Assembly: GCF_001519065.1 (NCBI RefSeq)
Contig: NZ_KQ954252.1
Span: 267,535 to 331,534, forward strand
Reading direction: 5' to 3'
DNA: 64,000 nucleotides
From: Novosphingobium sp. FSW06-99
Lineage (GTDB): Bacteria > Pseudomonadota > Alphaproteobacteria > Sphingomonadales > Sphingomonadaceae
Shown: piece after piece, positions 7,715 to 17,745 of the stretch
Layout: every line of letters starts with the position of its first letter
How positions within the stretch are numbered: position 1 is the stretch's first letter
Program-made: the position numbers and the translations under genes
The notes under the pieces: model-generated
What the model was told of the DNA's origin: nothing
Seen by the model: only the letters and a program-made list of their open reading frames with translations
The model's database searches: none

Positions 7715-10603
7715 CTACGCCTGATGCGTCGCTGCCAAAGCTGTGCGATGTGTGGTGATGATTGCATCGAGCGACAGTTCGCCGATGCGCGGTACGGTCA
7801 GCGCGGGTCCGTCGAGCGTACCTGCCGGGCCGATGCCGATGGCAACCATGCCGGCGGCGCGGATCGCATCGACCCCGGCCTGCGCATCCTCGATGCCAAC
7901 GCAGGCCGAAGGATCGACGCCCATGGCATGGGCACAGGCCAGAAAGATGTCGGGCGCTGGCTTTGGTGCTGCAACCGCACCGGCATCGGCGATGAAATCG
8001 AACTGGTCGGCAATCCCCAGTCGCGCGATCACGTCGGGCGCATTGCGGCTGGCCGAGGCGAGCGCGATTTTCAGTCCGGCGCTACGCGCGGCGGCAAACA
8101 GATTGGCCACCCCGGCAAACAGGTTGGCCGGGGTATAGGCATCCAGCCGGTCGCGATACATCGCGTTCTTTTCGGCCAGGCACGCGGTGAACACGTCATC
8201 CGCCAGCGTCACGCCCGAATTTTCGCAGATCAGCCGCAACGAATTGGCGCGGTCGACGCCCTTCAGCCGCTCGTTGAACGCGCGGTCGAATGCCAGCCCA
8301 TGGCGGCGGGCGAGTTCGGCCCAGGCCTCGTAATGGTCTTCTGCGGTGTCGGTCAGCACCCCGTCGAGGTCGAAGATCAGCGCCTTGACGGTGGGCGCGG
8401 GGGCAAACACCGGCGCATCGCCGACATGCAGCGCGCGGCCATGGTCGAACAGCGCAACCGGTGCGCCATCGACCAGTGTATACGTCGTGCCTTGCGCAGT
8501 GACATCGAGCGCGATCGTGCTGCCGCGCCAGTTCAGCCGCAGGCCATAACGAGCCATGTCGGGCGTGGTCTGCGGGCGCAGATGCAGCGCCCCTTCGCGC
8601 AGCGTCAGCCCGGCATAGCCGAACGCGAGCACGTTCCAGCTTCCCGCCAGGGCGGCCATGTGCAGCCCGTGGTCGGTGTTGTGGTGGCGGTTTTCCAGAT
8701 CGACAAAGGCCGCTTCGTCAAAGAAGTGGTGCGCCGCCTCGGCCAGCCCGAGCCGCGCGGCGACAACCGCGAAGGCGGGCGCCGACAGCGTCGAATCGTG
8801 CGACGTGATCGGCTCGTAAAACGCATAGTTCGCCGCCTGGCGCGTGATCGGCATATCGACCAGACCCATCGCCAGTGCCTGGATCACATCGCCCTGTTTG
8901 CACACCTGATGGCGGAACAGCGTCATCGGGTGATGGTCGAGCAGCAGCGGCCGGCCCGGCACGCGCAGCGCGAACGGGAATGCGGGGCGCGCCAGAAAGC
9001 TGTCATCCTGCGCGCTGACGCCGTCGGGGCCATCGGTGGGCAGCCACATCGCGGCGGCGGCCCGGGCCCACAGGCGCGGTTCGTCGTCGTCGAGCCCGAT
9101 CCGCTGCGCCAGTGCGGCAAACCGCGCCGGATCGTCGGCCTGCAACCGCGCGGCGGTATCGGCGGCAAATGCCAGATGCTGGCGCGCAGCGGCGTTGGTG
9201 TAGAAATCGTTGTCGATCAGCGCGGTGTATTCATCGGGCCCGGTCACGCCATAGATGCAGAAGGCGCCGCCGCGCGCCGGGTCAAAGCGGCCGATGCGCG
9301 GCCAGATGCGCGCGGTTTCAAACAGCATTTCCGCCGCATCGGCCAGCAGCGCGGTATCGCCAGTGGCTTCGACGCACAGCTTTACCGCATGGGCAATATC
9401 GGCGTTGATATGCACTTGTGCCGCGCCGGTGGGATAGTGCGACGAACATTCGCGTCCGCCGATCGTGCGCCAGGCATAGAGCGCGCCGCTGGCATGGCCG
9501 AGCAGCCGCGCATTGGCGCGCGCCACATCGAGCGTGCCGATGCGATATTCGATCAAGGTGCGCGCGCGGTCTGGCGCGGTGAACGCCAGCACGGGCAGCA
9601 GGAACGCCTCGGCGTCCCAGAACGTGTGTCCTTCATAGCCGTCACCGGTCAGGCCCTTGGCCGCGGTGCCAAAGGCTGGGTCGCGTGATGCCGATTGCAG
9701 CACCTGAAACTGGTTGAACGCCAGTGCACGCGCCAGCGCCGGATTGCCGTCGATGGCGCAGGCCGCACCGGCCCAGAAATGGCGCAGCGTGGTCGCCTGT
9801 TCCCCCGCCAGCGTGTCGAAACCGGGGAGGGGATCGGTCTGCAACGCGCTGGCAGGAGTGGCGGCGACCACGCGGTCGAATGTCAGCGTTTCACCCGGGG
9901 CAAGCCGGGCAACAATCCCGCCGCCGTGGCGATGTTCGGCAGGTGCGGTGATCGTCTGGCGATAGACCAGCGACAATTCGCCGCTGGTGAACCGGGTGCT
10001 CTGCGCATCAATCGCATCGCTGTGCCAGCGGCGCACCAGCCGGGCCGAAATACGCGGGTCGTCGGCATCGCCGGTGGCGCTGTCGTGGCCCAGCCCGAAC
10101 ACCGGTTCGAGCGCGACCTGCCCGGTAAAATCGATCGCCGTGAACACGATCCGGCTGGCGATCAGCGGGCCGCCATCCAGCGGCACCAGCCGCAGGGCGT
10201 GGATTTCGAACGTGCGACCATCGGCCAGTTGCCAGCGCGTGGTGCGATCGAGCACCCCGCTGGCAAGATCGAGCGCGCGGGTGAAATGATCGATCCGCGC
10301 GGTGGCAAGATCGACCGGCAGGCCATCAATGGCGATGCGCAAGGCCACCGGGCTGGGGCACAGCACGCGCGTTTCGGTCGCGCTGGCATAACCTGGAAAG
10401 GCCTCGTGATAAGTGATCGGCCGGGTCACATAGGCCGAGGGCAGGATCAGGTCGGGGGCCAGGGCCAGTTCATCGACCGAGCCCTTGATGCCGACCAGAC
10501 CGTTGGCGAGTGCGAACAGCGAGGCATAGCTGTCGGCCAGCGGATCCTGCGAGGCAGGTTGTTCGATAGGCTGGGCGCACGTCGGCGACATGGCGGTTGG
10601 CAC
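7715..10603 (-). CDS. GH65 disaccharide phosphorylase fused to beta-phosphoglucomutase
   Basis: 962 residues with two enzymes in one chain. Residues about 20-735 are glycoside hydrolase family 65: 'GYEGHTFWDAEAF' (substrate loop), 'GVTGPDEYT' with the catalytic Glu acid, 'KQGDVIQAL' and 'SHDSTLS' at the phosphate site. Residues about 740-955 are a HAD-fold beta-phosphoglucomutase: 'FDLDGVLTDTAEDH' with the nucleophile Asp, 'LKGVDRANSL' cap loop, 'ASASRN' and 'KPAPDIF' motifs. Known chemistry: GH65 enzymes split maltose, trehalose, kojibiose or nigerose with phosphate to glucose plus beta-glucose 1-phosphate, which beta-PGM converts to glucose 6-phosphate. The fusion would hand over the intermediate. 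The specific disaccharide cannot be read from sequence. A GTG start at 10603 has AGAGGA six bases upstream; an ATG 12 bases later is possible. Downstream of lacI, upstream of the receptor. Confidence 0.93.
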   Translation of the reverse strand: MPTAMSPTCAQPIEQPASQDPLADSYASLFALANGLVGIKGSVDELALAPDLILPSAYVTRPITYHEAFPGYASATETRVLCPSPVALRIAIDGLPVDLATARIDHFTRALDLASGVLDRTTRWQLADGRTFEIHALRLVPLDGGPLIASRIVFTAIDFTGQVALEPVFGLGHDSATGDADDPRISARLVRRWHSDAIDAQSTRFTSGELSLVYRQTITAPAEHRHGGGIVARLAPGETLTFDRVVAATPASALQTDPLPGFDTLAGEQATTLRHFWAGAACAIDGNPALARALAFNQFQVLQSASRDPAFGTAAKGLTGDGYEGHTFWDAEAFLLPVLAFTAPDRARTLIEYRIGTLDVARANARLLGHASGALYAWRTIGGRECSSHYPTGAAQVHINADIAHAVKLCVEATGDTALLADAAEMLFETARIWPRIGRFDPARGGAFCIYGVTGPDEYTALIDNDFYTNAAARQHLAFAADTAARLQADDPARFAALAQRIGLDDDEPRLWARAAAAMWLPTDGPDGVSAQDDSFLARPAFPFALRVPGRPLLLDHHPMTLFRHQVCKQGDVIQALAMGLVDMPITRQAANYAFYEPITSHDSTLSAPAFAVVAARLGLAEAAHHFFDEAAFVDLENRHHNTDHGLHMAALAGSWNVLAFGYAGLTLREGALHLRPQTTPDMARYGLRLNWRGSTIALDVTAQGTTYTLVDGAPVALFDHGRALHVGDAPVFAPAPTVKALIFDLDGVLTDTAEDHYEAWAELARRHGLAFDRAFNERLKGVDRANSLRLICENSGVTLADDVFTACLAEKNAMYRDRLDAYTPANLFAGVANLFAAARSAGLKIALASASRNAPDVIARLGIADQFDFIADAGAVAAPKPAPDIFLACAHAMGVDPSACVGIEDAQAGVDAIRAAGMVAIGIGPAGTLDGPALTVPRIGELSLDAIITTHRTALAATHQA

Positions 10604-10688
10604 TTCGCATCCTCTTTCGGTTCGTGCCCTGAAACGGGCATCGACTCCCTGAAAGCGTTGGATACGGAAAGAATGGTATCGTTGTCAA

Positions 10689-10700
10689 GTTATCGATAAC
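10689..10700. promoter_or_regulatory. Probable LacI-family operator (GTTATCGATAAC)
   Basis: A perfect 12-bp palindrome with a central CG, the usual form of LacI-family sites, lies 88 bases upstream of the GH65/beta-PGM start in an AT-rich intergenic stretch, and directly downstream of a lacI gene. It most likely controls the disaccharide locus. Confidence 0.65.
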
Positions 10701-10757
10701 ATTATTGCAAGTGCGAAAAAACCACTTTGTAAAGCGCCTTTTTAAGCTAAAAAAAGT

Positions 10758-11783
10758 CTATGATTCCCGTGCTTTGATCTCAACGGGCATGGACTCTGAC
10801 AAGGGCTTTGCGCCTTTGGTCAGGGCAAGAATTTTTTGCGCCAACAGCTTGCCGCCACGGTCCCAGTCTTGACGGATCGAACTGACCGACGGGGTGAACA
10901 GCGCGGCGCCGGGGGCATCGTCAAAGCCGATTACGGCGACATCGTCGGGCACTGTGTGCCCCGCATCGCGCAGGCAGGTGATCACCCCCATGGCGATCGC
11001 ATCGCTGGACGCAAACACGCCGTCGAACACCGCACCGCCCGCCAGCAGCGTGCGCGCGGCATCATAACCGCCTTCGCGGGTAAACCGGCTCGATGCCTGG
11101 CCGACCAGCGTGGCCCCGGCCTCGTCGATGCGCGCGGCAAAGCCGCGCAGGCGGTCGGCGATTTCGAGGTGCTTGTCATCGCCGATGAACGCCAGCGCGC
11201 GTCGGCCCTGGCCCAGCAGATGGTCGGCGGCGATCCGCCCCCCCGCAACATTGTCCGATCCGATCGTGATATGGTCTTCATTGCCGTCGACCGAGCCCCA
11301 GATGACATAGGGCAGCCCGGTACGCTGGACCATGTCGACCGCATCCTCGTGCACGCCCTGGCCCAGCAGGATCAGCCCGTCGACCGCAGGGGGCGAGGCG
11401 ACGAACAGCGGCAGCGTGGTCAGCACCATGTTGTAGGCGTGGCTGGTCAATTCCTGCATGATCCCGCCCAGCAGCGACAGCGGATAGGGTTCGCTCATCG
11501 AACGGTCGTGCGACGGGGTCATCTCGATCACCACGCCGATCGTGCGCGTGCTGCGCTGGCGCAAGTTGCGCGCCGCGATGTTGAGCCGGAAACCATGCTG
11601 TTCGGCCAGGTGCAGCACGCGTTCGCGGGTGCTGGTCTTGACCAGCGGATGGCCCGACAGCGCGCGCGAGACGGTCATTTTCGACACCCCGGCGGCCTTT
11701 GCCAGATCGTCCATCGTGACTCGCGGGGACTCTGGCTTGTCGCGGCTCATCTGCGGTGTGGTTCCGGTCAAATCGTGGTGCAC
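10758..11783 (-). CDS. LacI-family transcriptional regulator of the disaccharide locus
   Basis: 341 residues. The N-terminal helix-turn-helix and hinge helix are clear ('VTMDDLAKAAGVSKMTVSRAL', 'NIAARNLRQRSTRTIGVV'), followed by a periplasmic-binding-protein-like sensor domain ('GLILLGQG', 'GFDDAPGAALFTPSVSSIRQD'). It lies immediately upstream of, and in the same direction as, the phosphorylase gene, so the expected inducer is a sugar or sugar phosphate of that pathway. I use the GTG at 11783 because AGGA lies a few bases upstream; an ATG at 11750 would give a shorter but still complete DNA-binding domain. It starts 85 bases after the end of the chemotaxis operon, with no clear terminator between. 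Confidence 0.92.
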   Translation of the reverse strand: MHHDLTGTTPQMSRDKPESPRVTMDDLAKAAGVSKMTVSRALSGHPLVKTSTRERVLHLAEQHGFRLNIAARNLRQRSTRTIGVVIEMTPSHDRSMSEPYPLSLLGGIMQELTSHAYNMVLTTLPLFVASPPAVDGLILLGQGVHEDAVDMVQRTGLPYVIWGSVDGNEDHITIGSDNVAGGRIAADHLLGQGRRALAFIGDDKHLEIADRLRGFAARIDEAGATLVGQASSRFTREGGYDAARTLLAGGAVFDGVFASSDAIAMGVITCLRDAGHTVPDDVAVIGFDDAPGAALFTPSVSSIRQDWDRGGKLLAQKILALTKGAKPLSESMPVEIKARES

Positions 11784-11868
11784 CGGTTCCTAACCGCATC
11801 GTCCCCGAATTCCAATCGCTTCTGTCACCAGTACGGTGCTGGCCCAGGGGCGTTCGGCAAACGTTCGC

Positions 11869-13566
11869 CTAAAACAGACCGTCCTCGTCCTGATCGACCG
11901 CAGGGGAGGGTGGCGCGCTGTCGACCGCGACATCGTTCACCAATCGCGCCAGTGCATAGCGCGCATGGACCAGACGTTCAGCGGCCATCGTATAGCGGGC
12001 CTCGATCCGGGGCAGCGCGCGACGCAGCCATGCCTCATCAGCCTCATCGAGCGAGGGCCGCGCGCGGGCAAATGCTGCGGTTGCGGGTTGCAGAGTCTGC
12101 ACCAGCCGATCATCGCCGCCGACGACGGCGCTGGCATCGTCGAGCTGGGTCATCAGGCGGCGCACGGTGGATTCGCCATCGGTCAGCGCGGCATCGCTTT
12201 GGCGACACGCACTGCCGATCACATCTTGCGCCTGATCGAGCATAGCGCCGACATCGGCCTGTTCCGCACCACCGCGCAGAACCTGGTTGAGCCCCGAAAG
12301 GCGGTCGATCGCGGTGGCGATCCTGGCTGCGGTCTCCTTCAACTGGGTGGCCTGTGCGGCGACTTCGACCGCGATCACCGCTACCGCGACGCCGGTCTGG
12401 CCCTGGCGCAGGCACAACAGCCGGGTGTTGATCGCGATCGCTTTCACATCGCGCACGATCTGGTCGATACTGTCGAGCCGCCGGGTCAGATCGTCGGCGG
12501 CGTCGGCGATGCAGCCGGTCATCGCATCGGCGCGCGTGGCGGTTTCGGCCAGGCGTCCGGTCATTTGCCCGATCGCGGCGATCCCGGTTTCCAGTTCGTG
12601 CAGCGAGCTGGCCCCATCGTCCGCCACGCGCTGGCTGACCAGCCCGGCCAGATCGCCGCTGGCCGCCGCCAGCAGCCCCAGCGATCGAGTCAACGCTGTG
12701 GTCTGGCGCGCATGGTCGGCGCCCGCGCTTTCGATCAGATCGCCGATCAGTCCGGCCAGATGGTCGCATGCGCCCGGCGGCATCGGTGCCTCGCGCGCTT
12801 CGGCGGCGATGATATCGATCGCTTCGGCGGCATGTTCGATGCGTTGTCTGGTGCTGTCGGCCACCTGGATCGCGGCGAGCACCCCGCCCACGCTGTCCTG
12901 CACCCGCATCGCCAGTGTTTCGATCTGTCCGGCAAGCGCCGCGCCCCCGGCAAGATGGCGTTCGAGCCGCGCGCTGCAATCGGTGATGTGCTGGTGGACC
13001 TGGTGCGACATGCCCGATTGGGCCGACAGCACCGTGGTATAGGCGCTGCGGACCGGGGCGATGCTTTGCAGCACCCCGGCCAGGCGCTCGGCAAAAATGC
13101 CGATTTCGGCCTCTCCGGTGGTCAATCGGCCGGCCATGTCATCGACAAAGATGCGAAAATCGCCGCCGGCGCCGGCAATCTTGATGTTCATCCCGTAGAT
13201 GCCGATCACCTGCAACTGGCGTCGGATATCGGCGATATGGCTTTCAACTTCGCGTACCAGCCGAGCGACATCGACCAGATCGCCGTCGCGCTTGCCGATC
13301 TGATCGGGCAATTGCGCGATTTGCGAGGCGGCTTCGCGCAATTGCCCCAGCGCCGCGCCCGCCCGATCGGCGTCGAGCGCCTGGCTCATGCCCGCCAGGC
13401 CGTCGAGCAAAGTGCGGATGGTGTCGATCGCTTCGGACAGCAGATTGCCGCCACGCACAAACCGCTCGTCAAGCCCGGCGGCCAGTTCGGCAAGCTGCGG
13501 GCGCAGCACGTCGCCCGGCCAGGTGCCATCGGGGGCGGTGTCGAGAACGGCTGCGCGTGTTGCCAT
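11869..13566 (-). CDS. Soluble MCP-like coiled-coil protein with degenerate signalling tip
   Basis: 565 residues, no signal peptide and no membrane segment. Most of the chain is long Ala/Glu/Asp-rich helix. Near residue 400 'VKAIAINTRLLCLRQGQTGVAVAVIAVEV' lines up with the hairpin tip of chemoreceptors (compare '[21 protein letters not shown]' in the two mcp genes here), but the invariant tip residues are replaced. It is the last gene of the che operon; its ATG overlaps the cheB stop as TAATG, so translation is coupled. It may be a cytoplasmic receptor relic or a scaffold/adaptor in the arrays. No family name can be given with confidence. Confidence 0.72.
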   Translation of the reverse strand: MATRAAVLDTAPDGTWPGDVLRPQLAELAAGLDERFVRGGNLLSEAIDTIRTLLDGLAGMSQALDADRAGAALGQLREAASQIAQLPDQIGKRDGDLVDVARLVREVESHIADIRRQLQVIGIYGMNIKIAGAGGDFRIFVDDMAGRLTTGEAEIGIFAERLAGVLQSIAPVRSAYTTVLSAQSGMSHQVHQHITDCSARLERHLAGGAALAGQIETLAMRVQDSVGGVLAAIQVADSTRQRIEHAAEAIDIIAAEAREAPMPPGACDHLAGLIGDLIESAGADHARQTTALTRSLGLLAAASGDLAGLVSQRVADDGASSLHELETGIAAIGQMTGRLAETATRADAMTGCIADAADDLTRRLDSIDQIVRDVKAIAINTRLLCLRQGQTGVAVAVIAVEVAAQATQLKETAARIATAIDRLSGLNQVLRGGAEQADVGAMLDQAQDVIGSACRQSDAALTDGESTVRRLMTQLDDASAVVGGDDRLVQTLQPATAAFARARPSLDEADEAWLRRALPRIEARYTMAAERLVHARYALARLVNDVAVDSAPPSPAVDQDEDGLF

Positions 13567-14636
13567 TACCGGGTCGCCGCCTGCAGCAGCGCCCGCGCGA
13601 TCCCGTCCAGCGCGACCACTTTTTCAGCCGCGCCACAGGCAATCGCTTCCTTGGGCATGCCGAACACCACCGAACTTGCTTCATCCTGCGCCAGCGTGCG
13701 TGCCCCGGCGCTGCGCATTTCGAGCAGACCTTTGGCCCCGTCGTCACCCATCCCGGTCATGATCACCCCGACGGCGTTGGCGCCCGCACTGCGTGCCGCA
13801 GACCGGAACAGCACATCGACCGAGGGCCGGTGGCGCGACACCAGCGGACCTTCCTTGACCGACACGACATAGCGCGCGCCCTGCCGTTCAAGCATCGTGT
13901 GGCGCAAGCCGCCCGGTGCGATCAGGACATGGCCACGCATCACCGTATCGCCGTCTTCGGCCTCTTTCACGCTGACTTCGCACAGGCCGTCGAGCCGCTG
14001 GGCAAAGGCGCGAGTAAAGCTTTCGGGCATGTGCTGGACCACGACGATGCCGGGGGAATTGGCGGGCAGCGCGGTCAGGACCGTGCGCAAGGCCTCGGTC
14101 CCGCCGGTCGAGGCGCCGATGCACACGACCATTTCGGTCGTCCGCGCCATCGCCCGCGTGTTCGGCGGTGGCAGCATCGCATCGGCGGTCAGTTTGGGCG
14201 CGGGGGACACGCGTTGCGCAGCGCTGCGCGCCGAAACGCGCGCCCGCGCCGCCGATTTGACCGTGTCGCGGATATGCTGGTGCTGTTCGGCCAGATGATC
14301 GGCCACGCCCATGCGCGGTTTCAGGATGACATCGACAGCGCCTGCCTCCAGCGCCTGAAACAGCGTTTCGCTGCCATTTTCGACCAGCGAAGACACCATC
14401 ACCACCGGCAGGGGGCACTGGCTCATCAATTTGCGCAAAAAGGTGATGCCATCCATGCGCGGCATTTCGACATCGAGCGTGATCACATCGGGCACGCGCC
14501 GCGCGATATGGCCGGCCGCGGCAAATGGGTCCGAGGCGACTTCCACTTCGAATACCGGATCGGCCGACAGGATGGTGACCAGCGCCTGGCGCACACTGGC
14601 ACTGTCATCGACCACCAGAACCTTGATTTTGGCCAT
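13566..14636 (-). CDS. cheB: CheB, chemotaxis protein-glutamate methylesterase
   Basis: 356 residues. Receiver domain at the N-terminus ('[14 protein letters not shown]', '[13 protein letters not shown]' with the phospho-acceptor Asp, 'KPRMG'), a linker, then the methylesterase domain with the catalytic triad regions '[12 protein letters not shown]' (Ser), 'VVVQHMP' (His) and '[10 protein letters not shown]' (Asp). It removes methyl groups from, and deamidates, chemoreceptors when phosphorylated by CheA. The ATG at 14636 has a strong GGAGGTGAT directly upstream, with the cheR stop one base away; the open frame further 5' overlaps cheR and is not used. Confidence 0.97.
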   Translation of the reverse strand: MAKIKVLVVDDSASVRQALVTILSADPVFEVEVASDPFAAAGHIARRVPDVITLDVEMPRMDGITFLRKLMSQCPLPVVMVSSLVENGSETLFQALEAGAVDVILKPRMGVADHLAEQHQHIRDTVKSAARARVSARSAAQRVSPAPKLTADAMLPPPNTRAMARTTEMVVCIGASTGGTEALRTVLTALPANSPGIVVVQHMPESFTRAFAQRLDGLCEVSVKEAEDGDTVMRGHVLIAPGGLRHTMLERQGARYVVSVKEGPLVSRHRPSVDVLFRSAARSAGANAVGVIMTGMGDDGAKGLLEMRSAGARTLAQDEASSVVFGMPKEAIACGAAEKVVALDGIARALLQAATR

Positions 14637-14637
14637 A

Positions 14638-15498
14638 TCACCTCCGCCGGTAAATGGTGTTGGTGACCAGTTCGAGGCGTGGATCACTACCCGCCGCGCC
14701 CTCGGAATGGCCAAGGAACAGGAACCCGCCCGGGTTCAGATTGTCGACCAGGCGCGACACCACCTGGCGCTGGACGGTCTTGTTGAAATAGATCAGCACG
14801 TTGCGGCAAAAGATCAGATCCATCGGTTTGCCCACCGGATAGGCGCTGTCCATCAGATTGAGCTGGGCAAAGCCGATCGTGGCGCGCAAGGGCGCGCTGA
14901 TGCGCACATCGCCGCGCTGCTTGTCGCGCGATTCCATCACATAGGCGTTGCGCAGCGCGGGCGGCACGGGATCGATCAGTTCGCTGGGATAGATGCCGCG
15001 CCGTGCGGTTTCCAGCACATCGGTGTCGATATCGGTGGCCAGGATGCCATAGCCCGGCCCGCCGTGCTGTGTGGCAAAGGCATCGAGCACCATGGCCAGC
15101 GTATAAGGTTCTGCCCCGGTCGAACAGGCCGCACTCCACGCGCGAATGGAACTGCCCGATCGCGCCGCATAAGTGGGCAGGATCTGCTGGCTCAACACCG
15201 TAAAATGGATCGGTTCGCGGAAAAAATCGGTCTTGTTGGTGGTGACTGCATTGATCAGGTGCGACATTTCCGCCGCCAGGTTGCCATCGACGAACAGATG
15301 GCGGCAATAATCGTCGAGCAGCAGATTGCCCAGCGCGCGCGCGCGCCGTCGCAACCGGCCTTCGAGCATCACGCGTTTGGACGAGGGCATCTGGATGCCG
15401 CAACGATCGTTGATCAGCTTGGCCAGCCGGTCGAAATTGGCCTGGCTGAGCGTGTCCTCCGACAGGTCGTTCAGCGATAGCCGGGTGTGGGCGTTCAA
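14638..15498 (-). CDS. cheR: CheR, chemotaxis protein methyltransferase
   Basis: 286 residues. The helical N-terminal domain ('[17 protein letters not shown]', '[13 protein letters not shown]') is followed by the SAM-binding domain: '[10 protein letters not shown]', '[18 protein letters not shown]', '[19 protein letters not shown]', '[13 protein letters not shown]' and 'GFLFLGHSE'. It methylates glutamates of the chemoreceptors encoded in the same operon. It starts 24 bases after cheW and ends one base before the cheB start codon. Confidence 0.97.
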   Translation of the reverse strand: MNAHTRLSLNDLSEDTLSQANFDRLAKLINDRCGIQMPSSKRVMLEGRLRRRARALGNLLLDDYCRHLFVDGNLAAEMSHLINAVTTNKTDFFREPIHFTVLSQQILPTYAARSGSSIRAWSAACSTGAEPYTLAMVLDAFATQHGGPGYGILATDIDTDVLETARRGIYPSELIDPVPPALRNAYVMESRDKQRGDVRISAPLRATIGFAQLNLMDSAYPVGKPMDLIFCRNVLIYFNKTVQRQVVSRLVDNLNPGGFLFLGHSEGAAGSDPRLELVTNTIYRRR

Positions 15499-15522
15499 GG
15501 CATGGATCCTTTTCTGGCCGGT

Positions 15523-16020
15523 TCAGGCCGCAGCGTCGAGCGGCAGCATCGGCGCCAGTTCGCTCCCGGTCAGCACCCCGGCAATATCGAGCAACAGCAC
15601 GAAGCCGTCGCTGCGCCGCATCACCGAACGGATATATTCGGCCTGCCACTGGCCGCCGAAATCGGGGATGGATTCGATCGCGGTCCCGGAAAAACCTGTG
15701 ACATCCAGCACTTTGTCGACCACCAGGCCCAGTACAAGGGTGCCTCCGTCGCGCCCGCTGCCGGGCAGGTCGACCACCAGGATGCGGGTGGTCTCATCGG
15801 CGGCGATTTCCGCCATGCCCAGCCGCAATCGCAGATCGATGATCGGAACCGACTGGCCGCGCACGTCGGTCAGGCCTTTGAGCCATTCGGGTGCGCCAGG
15901 CATGTGAAACGCCTCGCGGTGGTCGAGGATTTCGCGGACCATGTTGACCGGCAGGGCAAAGAATTCGGCGCCAAGCCGAAACACCACGGCCTGGATTTCG
16001 AGCGGCAGTGCATCGGACAT
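15523..16020 (-). CDS. cheW: CheW, chemotaxis coupling protein (copy 1)
   Basis: 165 residues, single CheW domain ('VVFRLGAEFFALPVNMVREIL', 'WLKGLTDVRGQSVPIIDLRLRLGM', 'LVVDKVLDVTGFSG'). CheW links receptor tips to the CheA kinase. The ATG at 16020 lies two bases after the stop of the upstream mcp, so it is expressed with it; the mcp-cheW order is repeated twice in this operon, suggesting block duplication. Confidence 0.95.
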   Translation of the reverse strand: MSDALPLEIQAVVFRLGAEFFALPVNMVREILDHREAFHMPGAPEWLKGLTDVRGQSVPIIDLRLRLGMAEIAADETTRILVVDLPGSGRDGGTLVLGLVVDKVLDVTGFSGTAIESIPDFGGQWQAEYIRSVMRRSDGFVLLLDIAGVLTGSELAPMLPLDAAA

Positions 16021-16022
16021 GG

Positions 16023-17720
16023 TCAGGCCACCTTGCTGAAGGCGGCGTCCTCGGCATCTGGGCCGCCGCTGCTGAGATCGAGTGCAAAGCCGGTCAGGCG
16101 CGCCTTCTGGTCGCCGATCGATCCGCTGCGCGGTGCCTTTGGCGAGGCGGCCTTGCGCGGTGCCTTGGTGCGGGCTGCTGTGGCACGCGGCGCCGGTGCC
16201 TGGATGCGGGGTGCCTGGGGCGGCGTGGTGGCACCAAGCCGGAAATAGGATATCCCCTGTTGCAGTTCCTCGGCCTTGGTCGACAACTCGGACGAGGTGG
16301 CGGCGATCTGCTCGGATGCGGCGGAATTCTGCTGGGTAACGCTGTCGAGCTGCTGGATCGCCTGGTTGATCTGCGAGGTGCCGACATCCTGTTCGCGACA
16401 CGCCGCGCTGATTTCCGACACCAGTTCGGCGGTGCGGCGGATATCGGGCACCAGCCGGGTCAACATGTCGCCAGCTTCCGCGGCGGCGGTTACCGTGCTG
16501 GACGAGACCGAGCTGATTTCGGCGGCGGCGGACTGGCTGCGTTCGGCCAGTTTGCGCACTTCGCTGGCGACCACCGCAAAGCCTTTGCCATGTTCGCCCG
16601 CGCGGGCCGCCTCGACTGCGGCGTTGAGCGCCAGCAGGTCGGTCTGGCGCGCGATTTCCTGCACGATGCCGATCTTTTCGGCGATCGTGCGCATCGCGAC
16701 GACGGCCTTTTGCACGGCCACGCCGCTGGTTTCGGCATCCTTGGCCGACTGGCGCGCGATCTTTTCGGTCTGCGCCGCGTTGTCGGCGTTCTGCTTCACG
16801 TTGGCGGCCATTTCCTCGATCGAGGCAGAGGCCTCCTCGGTGCTCGCGGCCTGTTCGCTGGCGCCTTGCGACACTTGTTCGGAGGTCGACGACAACTGCT
16901 GGCTGCCGGCCGCGACATCCTGCGCGACCAGCGTGGTGGTGCCGAGCACCTCGCGCAGGCGGGCGATCATGGTGTTGAGCTCGCCGATCAGGTCGGAAAT
17001 CTCGTCATTGCCGGCATAGCTGGCATCGCGGGTCAGATCGCCGCTGGCAACGGCCTCGACGGCGGTGGTGGCCGCTGACAGGCCCTTTGACACCGTGCTG
17101 CGGACCCACAGCGCCCCGCCTGCGGCGATCACCAGCGCCAGCGCCGAAACCGCGATCAGCATCGAGCGCGCACTGGCGAATTCGTCACCCGATTCGGTGA
17201 CCGCCTGCTTCATCGCCTGATCCTGCAGCTTGACCAGTTGGTCGATCGATCCGGCAATACCGTTGACCAGATCGCGCGACCGGGTGGTGGTCAGCTTGGC
17301 GGCATCGGCGGTGCGGTGTGCGGCGACCAGTTGGCGAACCTGGTCGTTGACCTGGGTATAGTCGTTCCATTTCTGCTGCACTTCCAGCCACAGCGGTTTG
17401 CCCTGTTCGCTGGCCAGCGTGATCCCTTTGGTCAGGGTCGCCTGCACTTCTTCGCGCGCCGCCATCATGCGGGTTTCATTGGCCTGGACTTCTGCATCGG
17501 TGGTGTCGAGCACCGCGTTCTTTTCCATGCGCACCACGGTCGCGACCTGGCCATCGACGGTCTGCGCCAGCGCGAGCCGCTGGACCGGACCATCGATCAC
17601 CGCCGACAGGTTGGCGTTGAGGCTGCTCATCCGGCTGACCCCGGTGATCGCCACCGCCAGCAGCAGGACGATGATGATGGAAAACGACGCAACTATCTTG
17701 AGACTGATCGTGGGGCGCAT
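16023..17720 (-). CDS. Methyl-accepting chemotaxis protein (copy 1)
   Basis: 565 residues. N-terminal membrane helix (about 8-30), a four-helix-bundle-like periplasmic sensor of about 160 residues, second membrane helix (about 188-208), HAMP ('[21 protein letters not shown]'), then the methyl-accepting domain with the tip '[21 protein letters not shown]'. After it comes a Pro/Ala/Lys linker and a conserved tail, '[18 protein letters not shown]' ... 'FSKVA', which is also present in the second receptor. The ATG at 17720 has AAGGA eight bases upstream. The sensor differs from that of copy 2, while the signalling domain is almost identical at DNA level, so the two receptors probably see different ligands but join the same arrays. 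Confidence 0.95.
   Translation of the reverse strand: MRPTISLKIVASFSIIIVLLLAVAITGVSRMSSLNANLSAVIDGPVQRLALAQTVDGQVATVVRMEKNAVLDTTDAEVQANETRMMAAREEVQATLTKGITLASEQGKPLWLEVQQKWNDYTQVNDQVRQLVAAHRTADAAKLTTTRSRDLVNGIAGSIDQLVKLQDQAMKQAVTESGDEFASARSMLIAVSALALVIAAGGALWVRSTVSKGLSAATTAVEAVASGDLTRDASYAGNDEISDLIGELNTMIARLREVLGTTTLVAQDVAAGSQQLSSTSEQVSQGASEQAASTEEASASIEEMAANVKQNADNAAQTEKIARQSAKDAETSGVAVQKAVVAMRTIAEKIGIVQEIARQTDLLALNAAVEAARAGEHGKGFAVVASEVRKLAERSQSAAAEISSVSSSTVTAAAEAGDMLTRLVPDIRRTAELVSEISAACREQDVGTSQINQAIQQLDSVTQQNSAASEQIAATSSELSTKAEELQQGISYFRLGATTPPQAPRIQAPAPRATAARTKAPRKAASPKAPRSGSIGDQKARLTGFALDLSSGGPDAEDAAFSKVA
16246..16925 (-). repeat. Direct repeat copy A: mcp signalling domain
   Basis: This stretch repeats at 18481-19160 with a constant offset of 2235 bases. 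By hand I count 19 differences in the 600 bases 16321-16920 (about 97% identity), whereas the sensor-coding parts on the other side of the border are clearly diverged. This is a large homologous repeat within one operon. Confidence 0.85.
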
Positions 17721-17745
17721 GGATCGGTTCCTTGAATGAACGGTG

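Noticed and set aside
5926..9688. Long plus-strand open frames opposite the TonB receptor and GH65 genes
   Set aside because: Same reason: shadow frames with no motif, signal or start site.
11836..13872. 678-codon plus-strand frame opposite the last che gene
   Set aside because: Composition is typical of antisense to helical Ala-rich protein; the minus-strand frame is coupled to cheB.
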